From Herbiconiux sp. (GTDB lineage Bacteria > Actinomycetota > Actinomycetes > Actinomycetales > Microbacteriaceae), in NCBI RefSeq assembly GCF_023264895.1, contig NZ_JAHFUY010000017.1, positions 1 to 58,701 of the forward strand: 58,701 bases of DNA. The letters run 5' to 3'. Below the pieces are notes generated by a model, which worked only from the letters and a program-made list of their open reading frames with translations, had not been told where the DNA came from and searched no databases. Positions 16,308 to 24,312 of the stretch are shown piece by piece (the first letter of the stretch is position 1; every line of letters starts with the position of its first letter). Position numbers and translations under genes: made by a program.

Positions 16308-16532
16308 CTAAGACGCGAGCAGAATCGGGTGATCGGCCTGAGCAGCCGCGTATGCCAGGCAGGCTCGGATGTCTTCAGCGGTCAGGTACGGGTAGTCCTC
16401 GAGGATCTCCGCCTCGGACGCACCGGCGGCGAGCAATGACAGAACGTCGGTCAATCGGATGCGCGTGCCGCGAATAGCCGGGCGGCCGTGCACGACCTCC
16501 GGGTTGACGACGATGCGATCCAACAAAGACAT
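16308..16532 (-). CDS. DUF433 antitoxin
   Basis: A 74-residue protein with the complete DUF433 pattern: LDRIVVNPEVVHGRPAIRGTRI, LTDVLSLLAAGASEAEILEDYPYL, TAEDIRACLAYAA. DUF433 proteins have a winged-helix fold and act as antitoxins of DUF5615 toxins. It is intact and directly followed by the frameshifted toxin gene, so the pair is no longer a functional addiction module unless the frameshift is bypassed. There is no clear ribosome site; TACCCT eight to thirteen bases upstream could give a leaderless transcript. Confidence 0.88.
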   Translation of the reverse strand: MSLLDRIVVNPEVVHGRPAIRGTRIRLTDVLSLLAAGASEAEILEDYPYLTAEDIRACLAYAAAQADHPILLAS

Positions 16533-16589
16533 GTCTCAAGGGTATCGGTGAGGCGTGTATTTCGGTTAGTAGCAGCTCGGAGGCGAACC

Positions 16590-17150
16590 TCACGTGACGG
16601 CAGGGCGGTAGCGCAATGCCATGGCTCCCGAGCGGAAGTCCTGGCGGTCGACGAGCTCGAGCTCGACACGCTCACGGAGTCCGGCGAACAGGGTCGGGCC
16701 GCGGCCGGCGAGCACCGGTTGCACGACGAAGGCGTACTCGTCGATCAGCCCGAGGTCGGCCAGCGCCAGCGGCAACGTCACGCCGCCCACGGACAGGGCC
16801 TTCCCGGGCTGCTGCTTCAGGCGCCGGACCGCCTGCCCCAGATCGCCCCGCACGAGTTCGGCGTTCCAGTCGACCTCGCCGGGCTCCAGCGTGCTCGATA
16901 CGACGTACTTCTTCGTGCTGTCGATGTTCTCGGCGAACGGGATGTCCCACTGGTCCATCCAGTCCGGCCACTCCCCCGAGGCCGGCCGGCGCCAGGCCGA
17001 CTCCATCATCTCGTAGGTCACCCGGCCGTAGATCAGGGCGTCCGCTCGCTCCATCTCGGCGGTCCAGTAGCGCATCGAGTCCTCGTCGGGCGCGAGGCCC
17101 GCTTCGTGGTGGACGCAGCCGTCGAGGGTGACGTTGATTCCGTAGCGCAG
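16590..17150 (-). CDS. Dihydrofolate reductase-like (RibD C-terminal) protein with apparent CTG start
   Basis: A protein of about 186 residues in the RibD-C/DHFR-like family: INVTLDGCVHH at the N-terminus, MERADALIYGRVTYEMME, STKKYVVSSTL, LKQQPGKALSVGGVTLPLALADLGLIDEYAFVVQPVLAGRGPTLF. The conserved N-terminal strand lies upstream of the first ATG (17075). In that frame no ATG, GTG or TTG exists before a stop; the only candidate is CTG at 17150, which gives the usual family length. Either CTG is used or the start codon has been lost. Proteins of this family reduce uncharacterised substrates with NADPH. Confidence 0.7.
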   Translation of the reverse strand: MRYGINVTLDGCVHHEAGLAPDEDSMRYWTAEMERADALIYGRVTYEMMESAWRRPASGEWPDWMDQWDIPFAENIDSTKKYVVSSTLEPGEVDWNAELVRGDLGQAVRRLKQQPGKALSVGGVTLPLALADLGLIDEYAFVVQPVLAGRGPTLFAGLRERVELELVDRQDFRSGAMALRYRPAVT

Positions 17151-17201
17151 TGGTCACATCCGATGCTCTCCCTCGAAGCGTGCGGAGCGTTTCACTGGTT
17201 C

Positions 17202-17221
17202 CCCGCCAGGCTACTGGCGGG
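17202..17221. terminator. Perfect 8-bp hairpin in intergenic region
   Basis: CCCGCCAG and CTGGCGGG are perfectly complementary around a GCTA loop. It follows the hydrolase gene (minus strand, ending at 17348) by about 130 bp and precedes the reductase gene, so it may end hydrolase transcription. There is no T-tract. Apart from this the 17151-17347 gap shows nothing coding. Confidence 0.5.
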
Positions 17222-17347
17222 CGCTGATCCGGGGAATGGTCACTGTGGCGAGACCGAGCCTTCCGCACCGGCCTGTCGAAGGTCATCCTCCGCCCGGACG
17301 CCGGGCCGCTTGAGATCGGCACTCGGGCGGGAGTGACGGCAGACAGC

Positions 17348-18118
17348 TCAGAGCACCCGGTCGAAGAACTCCGCCGTCACGGTGCCGAAGTTCGCGGTGG
17401 GGTTGGTCGGCTCAGGGGTGGGCCTGTCTGCCCAGGAGTGCGTCGCATCCGGGATCTCGTGCAGCTCGACGGGGGCGCCCGCGGCGGTCAGGGCATCTCG
17501 GAGGGACAGCGCCTGCGTGAAATCGACGATCTCGTCGGCCGTGCCGTGCGCCAGGAGGGTGGGTGGCGCACCCGGTGTGACCCACGTGATCGGGCTCACC
17601 TCGGCCAGGGCCGCCGGGGTCGGGGGAGGGCCCATCAGCCACGTCACCTCGTTGGGGTCGTCGATGTCGATGTCACGCAGGTCGGTGGGGCACGCCGCGA
17701 GCGATGCCGCCTTGACCACGACCGGCTCACGGAGGGCCAGGTGCGCCGCCAGATGCGCCCCGGCCGAGAAACCCCAGACCGCGATCCGCGACGGGTCTCC
17801 CCCGAAGTCGGCGATGTGATCCTGCACCCACGTGAGGGCGTCGTGGGCGTCGTCGTACTGCGCCGGCCAGGTCGCGGCGCCGCTCAGGCGGTAGGTGACC
17901 GAGACGGTCACGTAGCCGCGGGCCGCCAGGAGGGGGTTCAGCCACGGGTGCATCCCCGCGCCCCGGTCGCCCTCGTGCCAGCCGCCGCCGTGGAAGAAGA
18001 TCGCGACCGGGAGCGGGGCGGCGCCGGGCTCGCGGTGCGGAGTCAGGACGTCCAGCTCGAGGGCGGGATCCGCTCGACTGTACGGCAGAGAGGGGTGGAA
18101 CGTCATCGGCGTGACCAT
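17348..18118 (-). CDS. Alpha/beta hydrolase (carboxylesterase/lipase, HSL-like)
   Basis: A 256-residue hydrolase. The oxyanion motif HGGGWHEGDR lies near residue 43, the nucleophile in VWGFSAGAHLAAH, the acid in HGTADEIVDF and the His in IPDATHSW, the arrangement of the esterase/lipase family that includes kynurenine formamidase-like enzymes. No signal peptide. The start at 18118 is chosen because TACCGT (18126-18131) stands seven bases upstream, as for a leaderless message; MTFHP at 18106 is an alternative. It is divergent from the cupin gene. Confidence 0.83.
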   Translation of the reverse strand: MVTPMTFHPSLPYSRADPALELDVLTPHREPGAAPLPVAIFFHGGGWHEGDRGAGMHPWLNPLLAARGYVTVSVTYRLSGAATWPAQYDDAHDALTWVQDHIADFGGDPSRIAVWGFSAGAHLAAHLALREPVVVKAASLAACPTDLRDIDIDDPNEVTWLMGPPPTPAALAEVSPITWVTPGAPPTLLAHGTADEIVDFTQALSLRDALTAAGAPVELHEIPDATHSWADRPTPEPTNPTANFGTVTAEFFDRVL

Positions 18119-18148
18119 ACAGAGAACGGTAGCCGCCAGGATGGTCTC

Positions 18149-18532
18149 ATGAACGCTCTCTCCAGCATCGATGTCGCCGCCGAGCTCCGCCAGGTCGAGG
18201 CGCACTGGACGCCGCGCGTCGTCGGGCGGGTGAACGACCAGTACGTGAAGGTCGCGAAACTGCTCGGCGAGCTCGTCTGGCACGCCCACGACGCGGAGGA
18301 CGAGATGTTCCTCGTGGTCTCGGGCCGGCTCCGCATCCAGCTCCCCGACGACCAGGAGGTCGTGCTCACCCCGGGGCAGTTCTACGTCGTCCCCCGCGGC
18401 GTGCAGCACAACCCCGTCGCTGAGGAGGAGGTGGAGATCGTGCTCATCGAGACCGTCACCACCGCCCACACGGGCGACGTGGTGGTGGAGGGCACGGTGC
18501 CGGTCGAGCGGCAGGTCGGCGACTTCCGGTAG
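18149..18532 (+). CDS. Cupin-domain protein
   Basis: A 127-residue single-domain cupin. The first metal motif reads GELVWHAHDAEDEMFLVVSGRL, providing His-x-His and a Glu; the second reads LTPGQFYVVPRGVQHNPVAEEE with the last His. An intact metal site suggests an enzyme or sensor of small size. AGGA eight bases before the ATG fits its start. It is divergent from an esterase and followed by another hydrolase 78 bp downstream. The substrate is unknown. Confidence 0.87.
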   Translation: MNALSSIDVAAELRQVEAHWTPRVVGRVNDQYVKVAKLLGELVWHAHDAEDEMFLVVSGRLRIQLPDDQEVVLTPGQFYVVPRGVQHNPVAEEEVEIVLIETVTTAHTGDVVVEGTVPVERQVGDFR

Positions 18533-18610
18533 ATGCACTCGGTCGACCTCTGGTGGGCCGCCGACCCCGAGGCGTACCATGCGGTGAGTTCCGCCACGGA
18601 GGAGGCCGCA

Positions 18611-19477
18611 ATGACGCACCACACCCTCGAGCTGCCCGAGGTCGACCTCGTGTACGACGTGCACGGGCCCCTGCCGACCGCCGACGGCCGACCACCGCTG
18701 ATGATGATCGGCCAGCCGATGGACGCGAGCGGGTTCCAGGCCCAGGTCGCCTTGTTCCCGGATCGCACCGTCGTGACCTACGACCCCCGCGGGCTCGGCC
18801 GCAGCACGCGCAAGGACGGCGAGGCCACGAACGAACCCGAGACCCAGGCCGAGGACGTGCACGCCGTCATCGAGGCACTCGGCGCCGGCCCGGTCGACAT
18901 GTTCGCCAGCAGCGGCGGCGCGGTGACCGCCCTCGCGCTCGTCACCGCGCATCCGGATGACGTCGCGACCCTCGTCGCGCACGAGCCTCCCCTCGACTGC
19001 GTGCTGCCCGATGCCGAGGCCGTCCAGCGCGCTCGGGATGCCTACACCCGGGTCTACCAGGAGAAGGGCTGGGGCGCGGGCATGGCCGGGTTCGTGGCGA
19101 TGACCTCCTGGGAGGGCGAGGTCACGGAGGAGTACCTCGCACGACCGGCGCCCGACCCGGCCGCGTTCGGCATGCACACCGACGACGACGGGAGGCGGGA
19201 CGACCCGCTGCTGTCCGAGCGGTCGTGGGCCGTCACGGCCTACCGACCGGATCTCGAGGCATTGAGAGCCTCCCCAACCCGGATCGTGATCGCGGTCGGA
19301 GAGGAATCACGGAAGGTCTACACCGGCCGGAGCGCGATCGCCCTCGCCGAGCAGCTCGGCCAGGAGGCGACGGTCTTCCCGAGCCACCACGGCGGCTTCC
19401 TGGGCGGCGAGTTCGGCTACGCCGGCCAGCCCGAGGCGTTCGCCGCCACGCTCCGCGAGGTGCTCGACCGGCGCTGA
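18611..19477 (+). CDS. Alpha/beta fold hydrolase
   Basis: A 288-residue protein: MIGQPMDASGFQAQVALFPDRTVVTYDPRGLGRSTR, then the nucleophile elbow FASSGGAVTALAL (Ser in ASSGG), HEPP and a C-terminal SHHGGFLGGEFGY with the likely catalytic His. The set resembles actinobacterial hydrolases often found next to TetR regulators. GGAGG lies six bases before the ATG at 18611. It is convergent with the TetR gene at 19517. Confidence 0.85.
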   Translation: MTHHTLELPEVDLVYDVHGPLPTADGRPPLMMIGQPMDASGFQAQVALFPDRTVVTYDPRGLGRSTRKDGEATNEPETQAEDVHAVIEALGAGPVDMFASSGGAVTALALVTAHPDDVATLVAHEPPLDCVLPDAEAVQRARDAYTRVYQEKGWGAGMAGFVAMTSWEGEVTEEYLARPAPDPAAFGMHTDDDGRRDDPLLSERSWAVTAYRPDLEALRASPTRIVIAVGEESRKVYTGRSAIALAEQLGQEATVFPSHHGGFLGGEFGYAGQPEAFAATLREVLDRR

Positions 19478-19485
19478 GGCGCGCG

Positions 19486-19501
19486 TCGCCGAGAACGGCG
19501 A
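19486..19501. terminator. Short stem-loop between convergent genes
   Basis: TCGCCG and CGGCGA pair around an AGAA loop, directly after the hydrolase stop and before the end of the convergent TetR gene. It is a plausible bidirectional terminator although there is no T-tract. Confidence 0.4.
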
Positions 19502-19516
19502 GCCCGTGCCTGACCT

Positions 19517-20245
19517 TCAGCTCGTGCGCTCGTCGGCGGCCAGAGCGCGATCGAGCCACTCGGCGAGGAGCAGGCGCTCTGAGTCGCTGAGCGAGGTCAG
19601 CGAGGGCGTGATGGCCCTGAAAGCCACCGTCGTCGCGAGCGTGTCGTCGGGCTTCCGGATGGGCGGGTCGGTGAGGATCTGCGCCAGCACCGCCTCGAAC
19701 ATGGCCTCACCCAGGCCGAGGTCGCGCTCGTCGACGGGAGTCGCGAGCAGCGCCTGGATCGTGCCGATGCCGCCCGCCTGCACGAGACCGAGGGCGCGCT
19801 GCTCGGTGACGCGGAGTCGGCCGGATTCGGCGACCCGGCGTATCCGCTTCTCCAACACGCGCCGGCCAGCGGTCGCCGACGGTGAGCTCAGCGCGCGGCC
19901 CGGCTCGCTCAGCAGCCGGAAGACGTCGGGATTCTCGAGCCCGAACTCCAGCTGCGTCAGCCAGCCGGCCCGGAGGTCGTCCACCGGATCCACTCCGTCT
20001 GAGGCGGCTGCGTCGACGGCTCCGGCCTTCGCCTCGACGAAGGCGGTCATCACGTGCTCGGCGACCGCCTCGAGCAAGCCGTCCTTGTCGCCGAACTGGC
20101 GGTAGATGGCGGGCGGCTGCACGCCGGCCCCGACAGCCACCGCGCGGGTCGTGACAGCCGCCGGACCGCGGTCCTTCAGCAGGAGCGCGGCGGCATCGAT
20201 GATGCGCGCACGGCCACTCGGGCGGGAATCCAGAGGATCTTCCAT
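19517..20245 (-). CDS. TetR-family transcriptional regulator
   Basis: A 242-residue regulator. The N-terminal helix-turn-helix is clear: RARIIDAAALLLKDRGPAAVTTRAVAVGAGVQPPAIYRQFGDKDGLLEAVAEHV. The C-terminal half is a helical ligand-binding domain, longer than average. It is divergent from the NmrA-like gene at 20331, and the 85-bp gap between them carries two palindromes and a tandem repeat, so it probably represses both genes. Confidence 0.92.
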   Translation of the reverse strand: MEDPLDSRPSGRARIIDAAALLLKDRGPAAVTTRAVAVGAGVQPPAIYRQFGDKDGLLEAVAEHVMTAFVEAKAGAVDAAASDGVDPVDDLRAGWLTQLEFGLENPDVFRLLSEPGRALSSPSATAGRRVLEKRIRRVAESGRLRVTEQRALGLVQAGGIGTIQALLATPVDERDLGLGEAMFEAVLAQILTDPPIRKPDDTLATTVAFRAITPSLTSLSDSERLLLAEWLDRALAADERTS

Positions 20246-20258
20246 GTATCAACGATAC
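20246..20258. promoter_or_regulatory. Palindrome GTATC-n3-GATAC next to the tetR start
   Basis: A perfect 5-bp inverted repeat with three central bases abuts the TetR start codon. Its GATAC half recurs four times in the next 60 bp, suggesting a repeated recognition half-site. Confidence 0.5.
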
Positions 20259-20269
20259 CGCACAGTTGT

Positions 20270-20291
20270 TATCGCTGAGATTTCAGTGATA
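20270..20291. promoter_or_regulatory. 22-bp imperfect palindrome, probable TetR operator
   Basis: TATCGCTGA and TCAGTGATA match at eight of nine positions around four bases, midway between the divergent genes. Size and placement fit a TetR-dimer site. Confidence 0.6.
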
Positions 20292-20300
20292 CCTTCATGG

Positions 20301-20318
20301 CGATACCACCGATACCAC
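20301..20318. repeat. Tandem 9-bp repeat in the NmrA-like gene leader
   Basis: CGATACCAC occurs twice head to tail just before the ribosome site (AGAGG) of the downstream gene. Each copy holds the same GATACC core as the palindromes, so this may be an extra regulator-binding array. Confidence 0.6.
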
Positions 20319-20330
20319 CGAGAGGTCACC

Positions 20331-21188
20331 ATGATCATCGTCACCGGCGACACCGGCGCCCTCAACGGAGCCACCGTCGACCACCTGCTCGAACGACTGC
20401 CCGCCGACCGCATCGCCGTCGTCGCCCGCGACGTCGCGAAGGCCCGCCGCTTCACCGACGCCGGCGTGGAGGTGCGCTACGGCGACTACGCCGATGCCGC
20501 GTCACTGCCGGCCGCCTTCGACGGGGCGGACCAGCTGCTGCTCGTCTCCGCGAGCGACCCGAGAGCCGACGCGGTCTCCCTGCACCGCACCGCCGTCGAC
20601 GCGGCGGTCACCGCCGGAGTCGGCCGCATCCTCTACACGAGCCACCAGGGGGCCGCGCTCGACACCCCTTTCGGGCCCGGTCGCGACCACGCCGCCACGG
20701 AGCAGCTGCTCATCGACTCCGGCATCGCCTGGACGTCGCTCCGCAACGGCTTCTACGCCCACAGCCTGAGCTGGCTCACCGGACCGTGGCGCGAGACCGG
20801 CGTCATGGCGGTGCCCGCAGACGGACCCGTGTCGTGGACCTCTCGCGACGACGAAGCCGAGGCCGCCGCGATCGTCATCGCCTCGGACGGCGCCTACGAC
20901 GGCCCGGTCACGCTCACCGCAGCATCCGCGCCCACCCTCGACGAGGTTGCTGAGATGGCGAGCGAGATCGCCGGCCGCCGAATCGGGCGGGTCGTCGTGG
21001 ACGACGAGGAGTGGGTCGCGACCCAGGTCGCAGCCGGACGGCCGGAGACGATGGCCAGATTCACTCTCGGCATGTACCGCGCGGCGCGCGAGGGCTTCTT
21101 CGCCGGCACCGACCCCCTGCTCACCACGCTTCTCGTTCGCGAGCCCCGGTCGGTGCGAGAGGTGCTCGAGTCCACACAGGAGCACTAG
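20331..21188 (+). CDS. NmrA-like NAD(P)-binding protein
   Basis: A 285-residue atypical SDR. The dinucleotide motif is IIVTGDTGALNGATVDHLLER, where the usual GxxGxxG is TGDTGALNG. It continues VEVRYGDYADAASLPAAFDGADQLLLVSA, ILYTSHQGA and GIAWTSLRNGFYAHSL, the pattern of NmrA/quinone oxidoreductase 2 (QorB)-like proteins. It may reduce quinones or sense NADP redox state. Expression is probably controlled by the divergent TetR. AGAGG precedes the ATG. Confidence 0.87.
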   Translation: MIIVTGDTGALNGATVDHLLERLPADRIAVVARDVAKARRFTDAGVEVRYGDYADAASLPAAFDGADQLLLVSASDPRADAVSLHRTAVDAAVTAGVGRILYTSHQGAALDTPFGPGRDHAATEQLLIDSGIAWTSLRNGFYAHSLSWLTGPWRETGVMAVPADGPVSWTSRDDEAEAAAIVIASDGAYDGPVTLTAASAPTLDEVAEMASEIAGRRIGRVVVDDEEWVATQVAAGRPETMARFTLGMYRAAREGFFAGTDPLLTTLLVREPRSVREVLESTQEH

Positions 21189-21260
21189 CGCACGTCCTCG
21201 TGATGTCACCGACCACGTCAAGGGGTAGCGGGCATGACGGGGCGGGTTGAGGCTGGACTC

Positions 21261-21494
21261 ATGTCGATGTCAGAGCCCTTCGTGCCGAACATGAGTGATC
21301 GCGACGATTCCCCCGCCGCCGCCGACCCAGGACCCGGTGCACCCGGGGCGACCGCCGAGGACGGCGTGCAGGACGCCGCGACCGAGGCCGAGCAGGAGGG
21401 CGTGAACCCCGCCACGCAGAACCCGCCGTTCCGCACGCCGGAGCCCGGCGCCGGCGCCGGCAATACCGCTGCCGACCTCGGCGAGCGCGACTAG
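21261..21494 (+). CDS. Small disordered acidic protein
   Basis: A 77-residue protein rich in Pro, Ala, Gly, Asp and Glu, with no predicted fold; it ends NPPFRTPEPGAGAGNTAADLGERD. The start at 21261 is preceded by GAGG; ATG at 21291 is an alternative. Its composition resembles the C-terminal tail of the protein at 51341-51676. No function is recognised; that it is a real gene is supported only by codon pattern and start context. Confidence 0.45.
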   Translation: MSMSEPFVPNMSDRDDSPAAADPGPGAPGATAEDGVQDAATEAEQEGVNPATQNPPFRTPEPGAGAGNTAADLGERD

Positions 21495-21543
21495 CCAGCC
21501 CGGCCGGCGGCCCGCTCCGTTGCGCGTGACGGCCTCGCCGCCC

Positions 21544-22311
21544 TCAGAGCAGCGTGCCGCCCGAGACCTCGAGGCGCTCGGCCGTCACCCAGCGCAGGTC
21601 GTCCGACGCCAGCGCCGCGATCGCATCCGCGATCTCGTCGGCCTGCCCGACCCTGCCCAGAGCGGTCTGCGCCGCCAGCGTGCTGCGGAGCCCCGCGTCA
21701 TCGCGCATCGCACCGCCGTTGAAGTCGGTGGCCGTCGGGCCCGGAGCGATGCTGTTGACCCGGATCCCGCGGGGCCCGAGCTCCACCGCGAGGCTCCGGG
21801 TGAGCGCCTCCAGCGCCGCCTTCGACGCCGCGTAGAGCGAGGTCCCCGCGCTCACGTGACGGGTGAGCGACGTCGACACGGTGATGATCCGGCCGCCCTC
21901 GCCGATGTGCGGCGCCAACGCCTGGATGAGGAAGAAGGTGCCGCGCACGTTCGTGCCCATGACCGCCTCGAAATCGTCGACGCGAGCATCCTCGAGCAGG
22001 CCGAACACGCCGACGCCCGCGTTGTTCACCAGCACGTCGATACCGGAACGGCCCCACCGCTCGCCGATATCGCGCAGCAGCGAGTCGGCGAACGAGGCGA
22101 ACGACGCGACATCCCCCAGATCCAGTCGCGCCGTAAGCGCGTCGCCCCCCGCGGCCTGGATCTCGGCCACGGCACGATCGGCCTCGGCGGCGTCGCCCCG
22201 ATAGGTCAGCACCACGGCGAACCCGCGCGCGGCGAGGGAGAGGGCCGTCGCCCGCCCCAGACCGCGGTTGCCCCCGGTGACCACGGCGATGCGCGGCGCG
22301 TTCCCGCTCAT
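21544..22311 (-). CDS. Short-chain dehydrogenase/reductase
   Basis: A 255-residue classical SDR: VVTGGNRGLGRATALSLAARG, LVNNAGVGVFG, STSLTRHVSAGTSLYAASKAALEALTRSLAVELGPRGIRVNSIAPGPTATDF, and a C-terminal WVTAERLEVSGGTLL. All catalytic elements are present. Its start overlaps the stop of the deazaflavin-type oxidoreductase gene (ATGA), so both form one operon under the divergent TetR at 22812. The substrate is unknown. Confidence 0.9.
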   Translation of the reverse strand: MSGNAPRIAVVTGGNRGLGRATALSLAARGFAVVLTYRGDAAEADRAVAEIQAAGGDALTARLDLGDVASFASFADSLLRDIGERWGRSGIDVLVNNAGVGVFGLLEDARVDDFEAVMGTNVRGTFFLIQALAPHIGEGGRIITVSTSLTRHVSAGTSLYAASKAALEALTRSLAVELGPRGIRVNSIAPGPTATDFNGGAMRDDAGLRSTLAAQTALGRVGQADEIADAIAALASDDLRWVTAERLEVSGGTLL

Positions 22312-22733
22312 GACGCGTCTCCGTCCGGGAACTCGACGCTCACGAGAGGACTGCCCTGCAGCCACTCCTCGAGGGGCTCGACCGGCTGCCGAATGCCGGC
22401 GGGGTTCCACGGCTGGTTCAGGTCGGCGATGATCGATGTGAACACCGCCTCCCGCTCTGCCCGGTCGAGCACCGGCGTGCCCACGGCGCGCAGATCGGCC
22501 CGCACCCCGTGCTTGAGGTGGAACACGAGATCCGGATTCGCCACGATGTTCGCATACCAACTGCGCCGCGCGGGCGACGTCGACAGATAGATGCGGCCGT
22601 CGACCCGGTAGAACCAGACCTCGATCCGCCGAGGCCCGCCGGTGCGCGCTCCGGTGGTGGTGATGTCGATCGTGCGCTCTCGGGCACGGGATGCCGGGGT
22701 GATGGCCAAGGCCTGTTCGATGCGGGGATCCAC
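22308..22733 (-). CDS. Deazaflavin-dependent (DDN-like) oxidoreductase
   Basis: A 141-residue split-barrel protein: DITTTGARTGGPRRIEVWFYRVDGRIYLSTSP, SWYANIVANPDLVFHLK, matching the F420-binding nitroreductase/DDN family typical of actinobacteria. It probably uses F420H2 or a flavin to reduce a small substrate. The GTG start has AGGAG four to five bases upstream. An AT-rich palindrome overlaps its promoter and that of the divergent TetR. Confidence 0.82.
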   Translation of the reverse strand: MDPRIEQALAITPASRARERTIDITTTGARTGGPRRIEVWFYRVDGRIYLSTSPARRSWYANIVANPDLVFHLKHGVRADLRAVGTPVLDRAEREAVFTSIIADLNQPWNPAGIRQPVEPLEEWLQGSPLVSVEFPDGDAS

Positions 22734-22741
22734 TGCGCTCC

Positions 22742-22763
22742 TAAGTAAGTATCTATTTACTTA
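22742..22763. promoter_or_regulatory. AT-rich palindromic operator between TetR and oxidoreductase genes
   Basis: TAAGTAA (22742-22748) and TTACTTA (22757-22763) are perfect arms around eight bases, in a sharply AT-rich island within GC-rich DNA. It overlaps the likely minus-strand promoter and lies just before a plus-strand TAGGCT (22764-22769), so one TetR dimer could control both genes. Confidence 0.7.
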
Positions 22764-22811
22764 TAGGCTAGGTCGAGACCGGATGCGTGTCAACCGACGA
22801 GCGGAGAGTGC

Positions 22812-23354
22812 ATGGGCCAGCGAGACGCCGGGGCGACCCGAGCCCGGATCCTCGCGGCTGCCGTGACCGAGTTCGCCGCGCACGGCCACTCGGGCGGCCG
22901 GATCGACCGCATCGCGAAGGACGCGGGGAGCAACGTCCGCATGATCTACGCCTACTACGGCAACAAGAGCGGCCTCTTCGACGCGGCGCTCTCCGACGCC
23001 ATCCGGCGGATGGCCGACGAGGTGCCACCGCGGCCGACCGAGCTCCCGGCCTGGGTCGGCGAGCTGTTCGACTTCCACCAACGGCAGCCGGAGGTGCTGC
23101 GCATCTGCCTCTGGGCCCAGCTCGAACGACCCGAAGCCGCCTCCGAGCCGCTCGAGACCTACCTCGCGAAGGTCGAGTCGCTGCAGCAGCAGGCCTCCCC
23201 CGTCATCGGCGCGGTCGACCTCCTCGTCATCATCTACGCCGTCGCCCAGGCCTGGCAGCTCGCGCCGGTCGGCCTGCTGTCGGCCGACGGCAGCGCCTCG
23301 CACGAGACGAGGCGGGCTGCCGCGGTCGAAGCGATCACCCGCCTCCTGGCCTAG
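22812..23354 (+). CDS. TetR-family transcriptional regulator
   Basis: A 180-residue regulator: TRARILAAAVTEFAAHGHSGGRIDRIAKDAGSNVRMIYAYYGNKSGLFDAALSDAI is the DNA-binding domain; the remainder is helical and includes a TetR_C-like RICLWAQLERPE segment. It is divergent from the deazaflavin oxidoreductase/SDR operon and shares the palindrome between them. The 3' end overlaps the convergent reductase gene by a few bases. Confidence 0.92.
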   Translation: MGQRDAGATRARILAAAVTEFAAHGHSGGRIDRIAKDAGSNVRMIYAYYGNKSGLFDAALSDAIRRMADEVPPRPTELPAWVGELFDFHQRQPEVLRICLWAQLERPEAASEPLETYLAKVESLQQQASPVIGAVDLLVIIYAVAQAWQLAPVGLLSADGSASHETRRAAAVEAITRLLA

Positions 23355-24292
23355 ACCCGCCCCTCCACCTGCTCGTCGAGGCGCGGGGTGGGGATGCCGA
23401 GCCGGCGCGCTTCACGGAGCGTGTCGGCGAGCACGGCGCGGGGTTCGGCGGCGAGCGGATCGGTGTGTGCCGCAAGGCTCCGTCGAGCGATCGGGACGAG
23501 CGCCGTCACCCACCCGGACACCACTCCGAACAGCCGGGGCATCCGGAACGGGATCAGCGCGGTGCGGTGCCGGCCGAGGTCGATGCCGCGGGCCTCGACG
23601 AGGGGCAGGAGCTCGCGAGCCGTCAGGAACGCGGCGCCGAACGCTCGACGGTCGCCGATCATGTTCGCCAACGACCCGCTCCGCACCCCCTGCGCGAACA
23701 TGCCCGCGTCGGCGATGACGTGCAGCCACAGCCAACCCCGGATGTCGCCCTCCCACCGCACGGCGATCCCCGCGTGCCGAAACACCGCGTGCACCGCCTG
23801 CTCCCTGGGGCCCGGCGACGCGGCCGCCCTGCCGAGGATGACCGAGGGCAGCAGGGCGCCCCACAGCGAGCGGTCCGCCAGGAAGCCGCCACCCGCCTGA
23901 GGGAACCCGAAGACGAGGCGTTCGGACGGTATCGGCGCGACCGCCTCGAGCGGCTCCTCCCAGATGTTGCCGAAGACCAGCACGGTCGCCGCACCCAGCC
24001 GAGGCGCCAGGAACGCCGCCGCCTCGGCGAGACGATGGTGACCGACGCTGAGCACGACCAGATCGAAGCCGTCATTAGCCGAGAGCGATTCGCGGAGCCG
24101 TGGCCGGAACGACTCACGCACCCGTCGACCGAACGGCTTGCGACGCCCGTCGATCCAGTCCAGTCGCACGTCGACTCCGTACTCGGCAGCGCGGCCGGGC
24201 CGCACGTAGAACTCGACGTCGTGGCCGGCGGCCTCGAGCACCCGCCCGTAGATCGTCGCGATCGTCCCGCGGCCGAACATCAGAATGCGCAC
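23351..24292 (-). CDS. Ketopantoate reductase-like (ApbA/PanE) protein
   Basis: A 313-residue protein. The nucleotide-binding start is VRILMFGRGTIATIYGRVLEAAGHDVEFYVRPGRA, followed by DLVVLSVGHHRLAEAAAFLA and VLVFGNIWEEP; the C-terminal half is helical. The pattern is that of the ketopantoate-reductase superfamily, but the glycine motif is GRGTIA rather than GxGxxG and the substrate-binding Lys/Asn segment is not clear, so an altered substrate is likely. The GTG start is set by AAGGGA. It is divergent from a TetR gene with twin operators. Confidence 0.75.
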   Translation of the reverse strand: MRILMFGRGTIATIYGRVLEAAGHDVEFYVRPGRAAEYGVDVRLDWIDGRRKPFGRRVRESFRPRLRESLSANDGFDLVVLSVGHHRLAEAAAFLAPRLGAATVLVFGNIWEEPLEAVAPIPSERLVFGFPQAGGGFLADRSLWGALLPSVILGRAAASPGPREQAVHAVFRHAGIAVRWEGDIRGWLWLHVIADAGMFAQGVRSGSLANMIGDRRAFGAAFLTARELLPLVEARGIDLGRHRTALIPFRMPRLFGVVSGWVTALVPIARRSLAAHTDPLAAEPRAVLADTLREARRLGIPTPRLDEQVEGRV

Positions 24293-24312
24293 GAGCGGTT
24301 CCCTTCGTAAGA

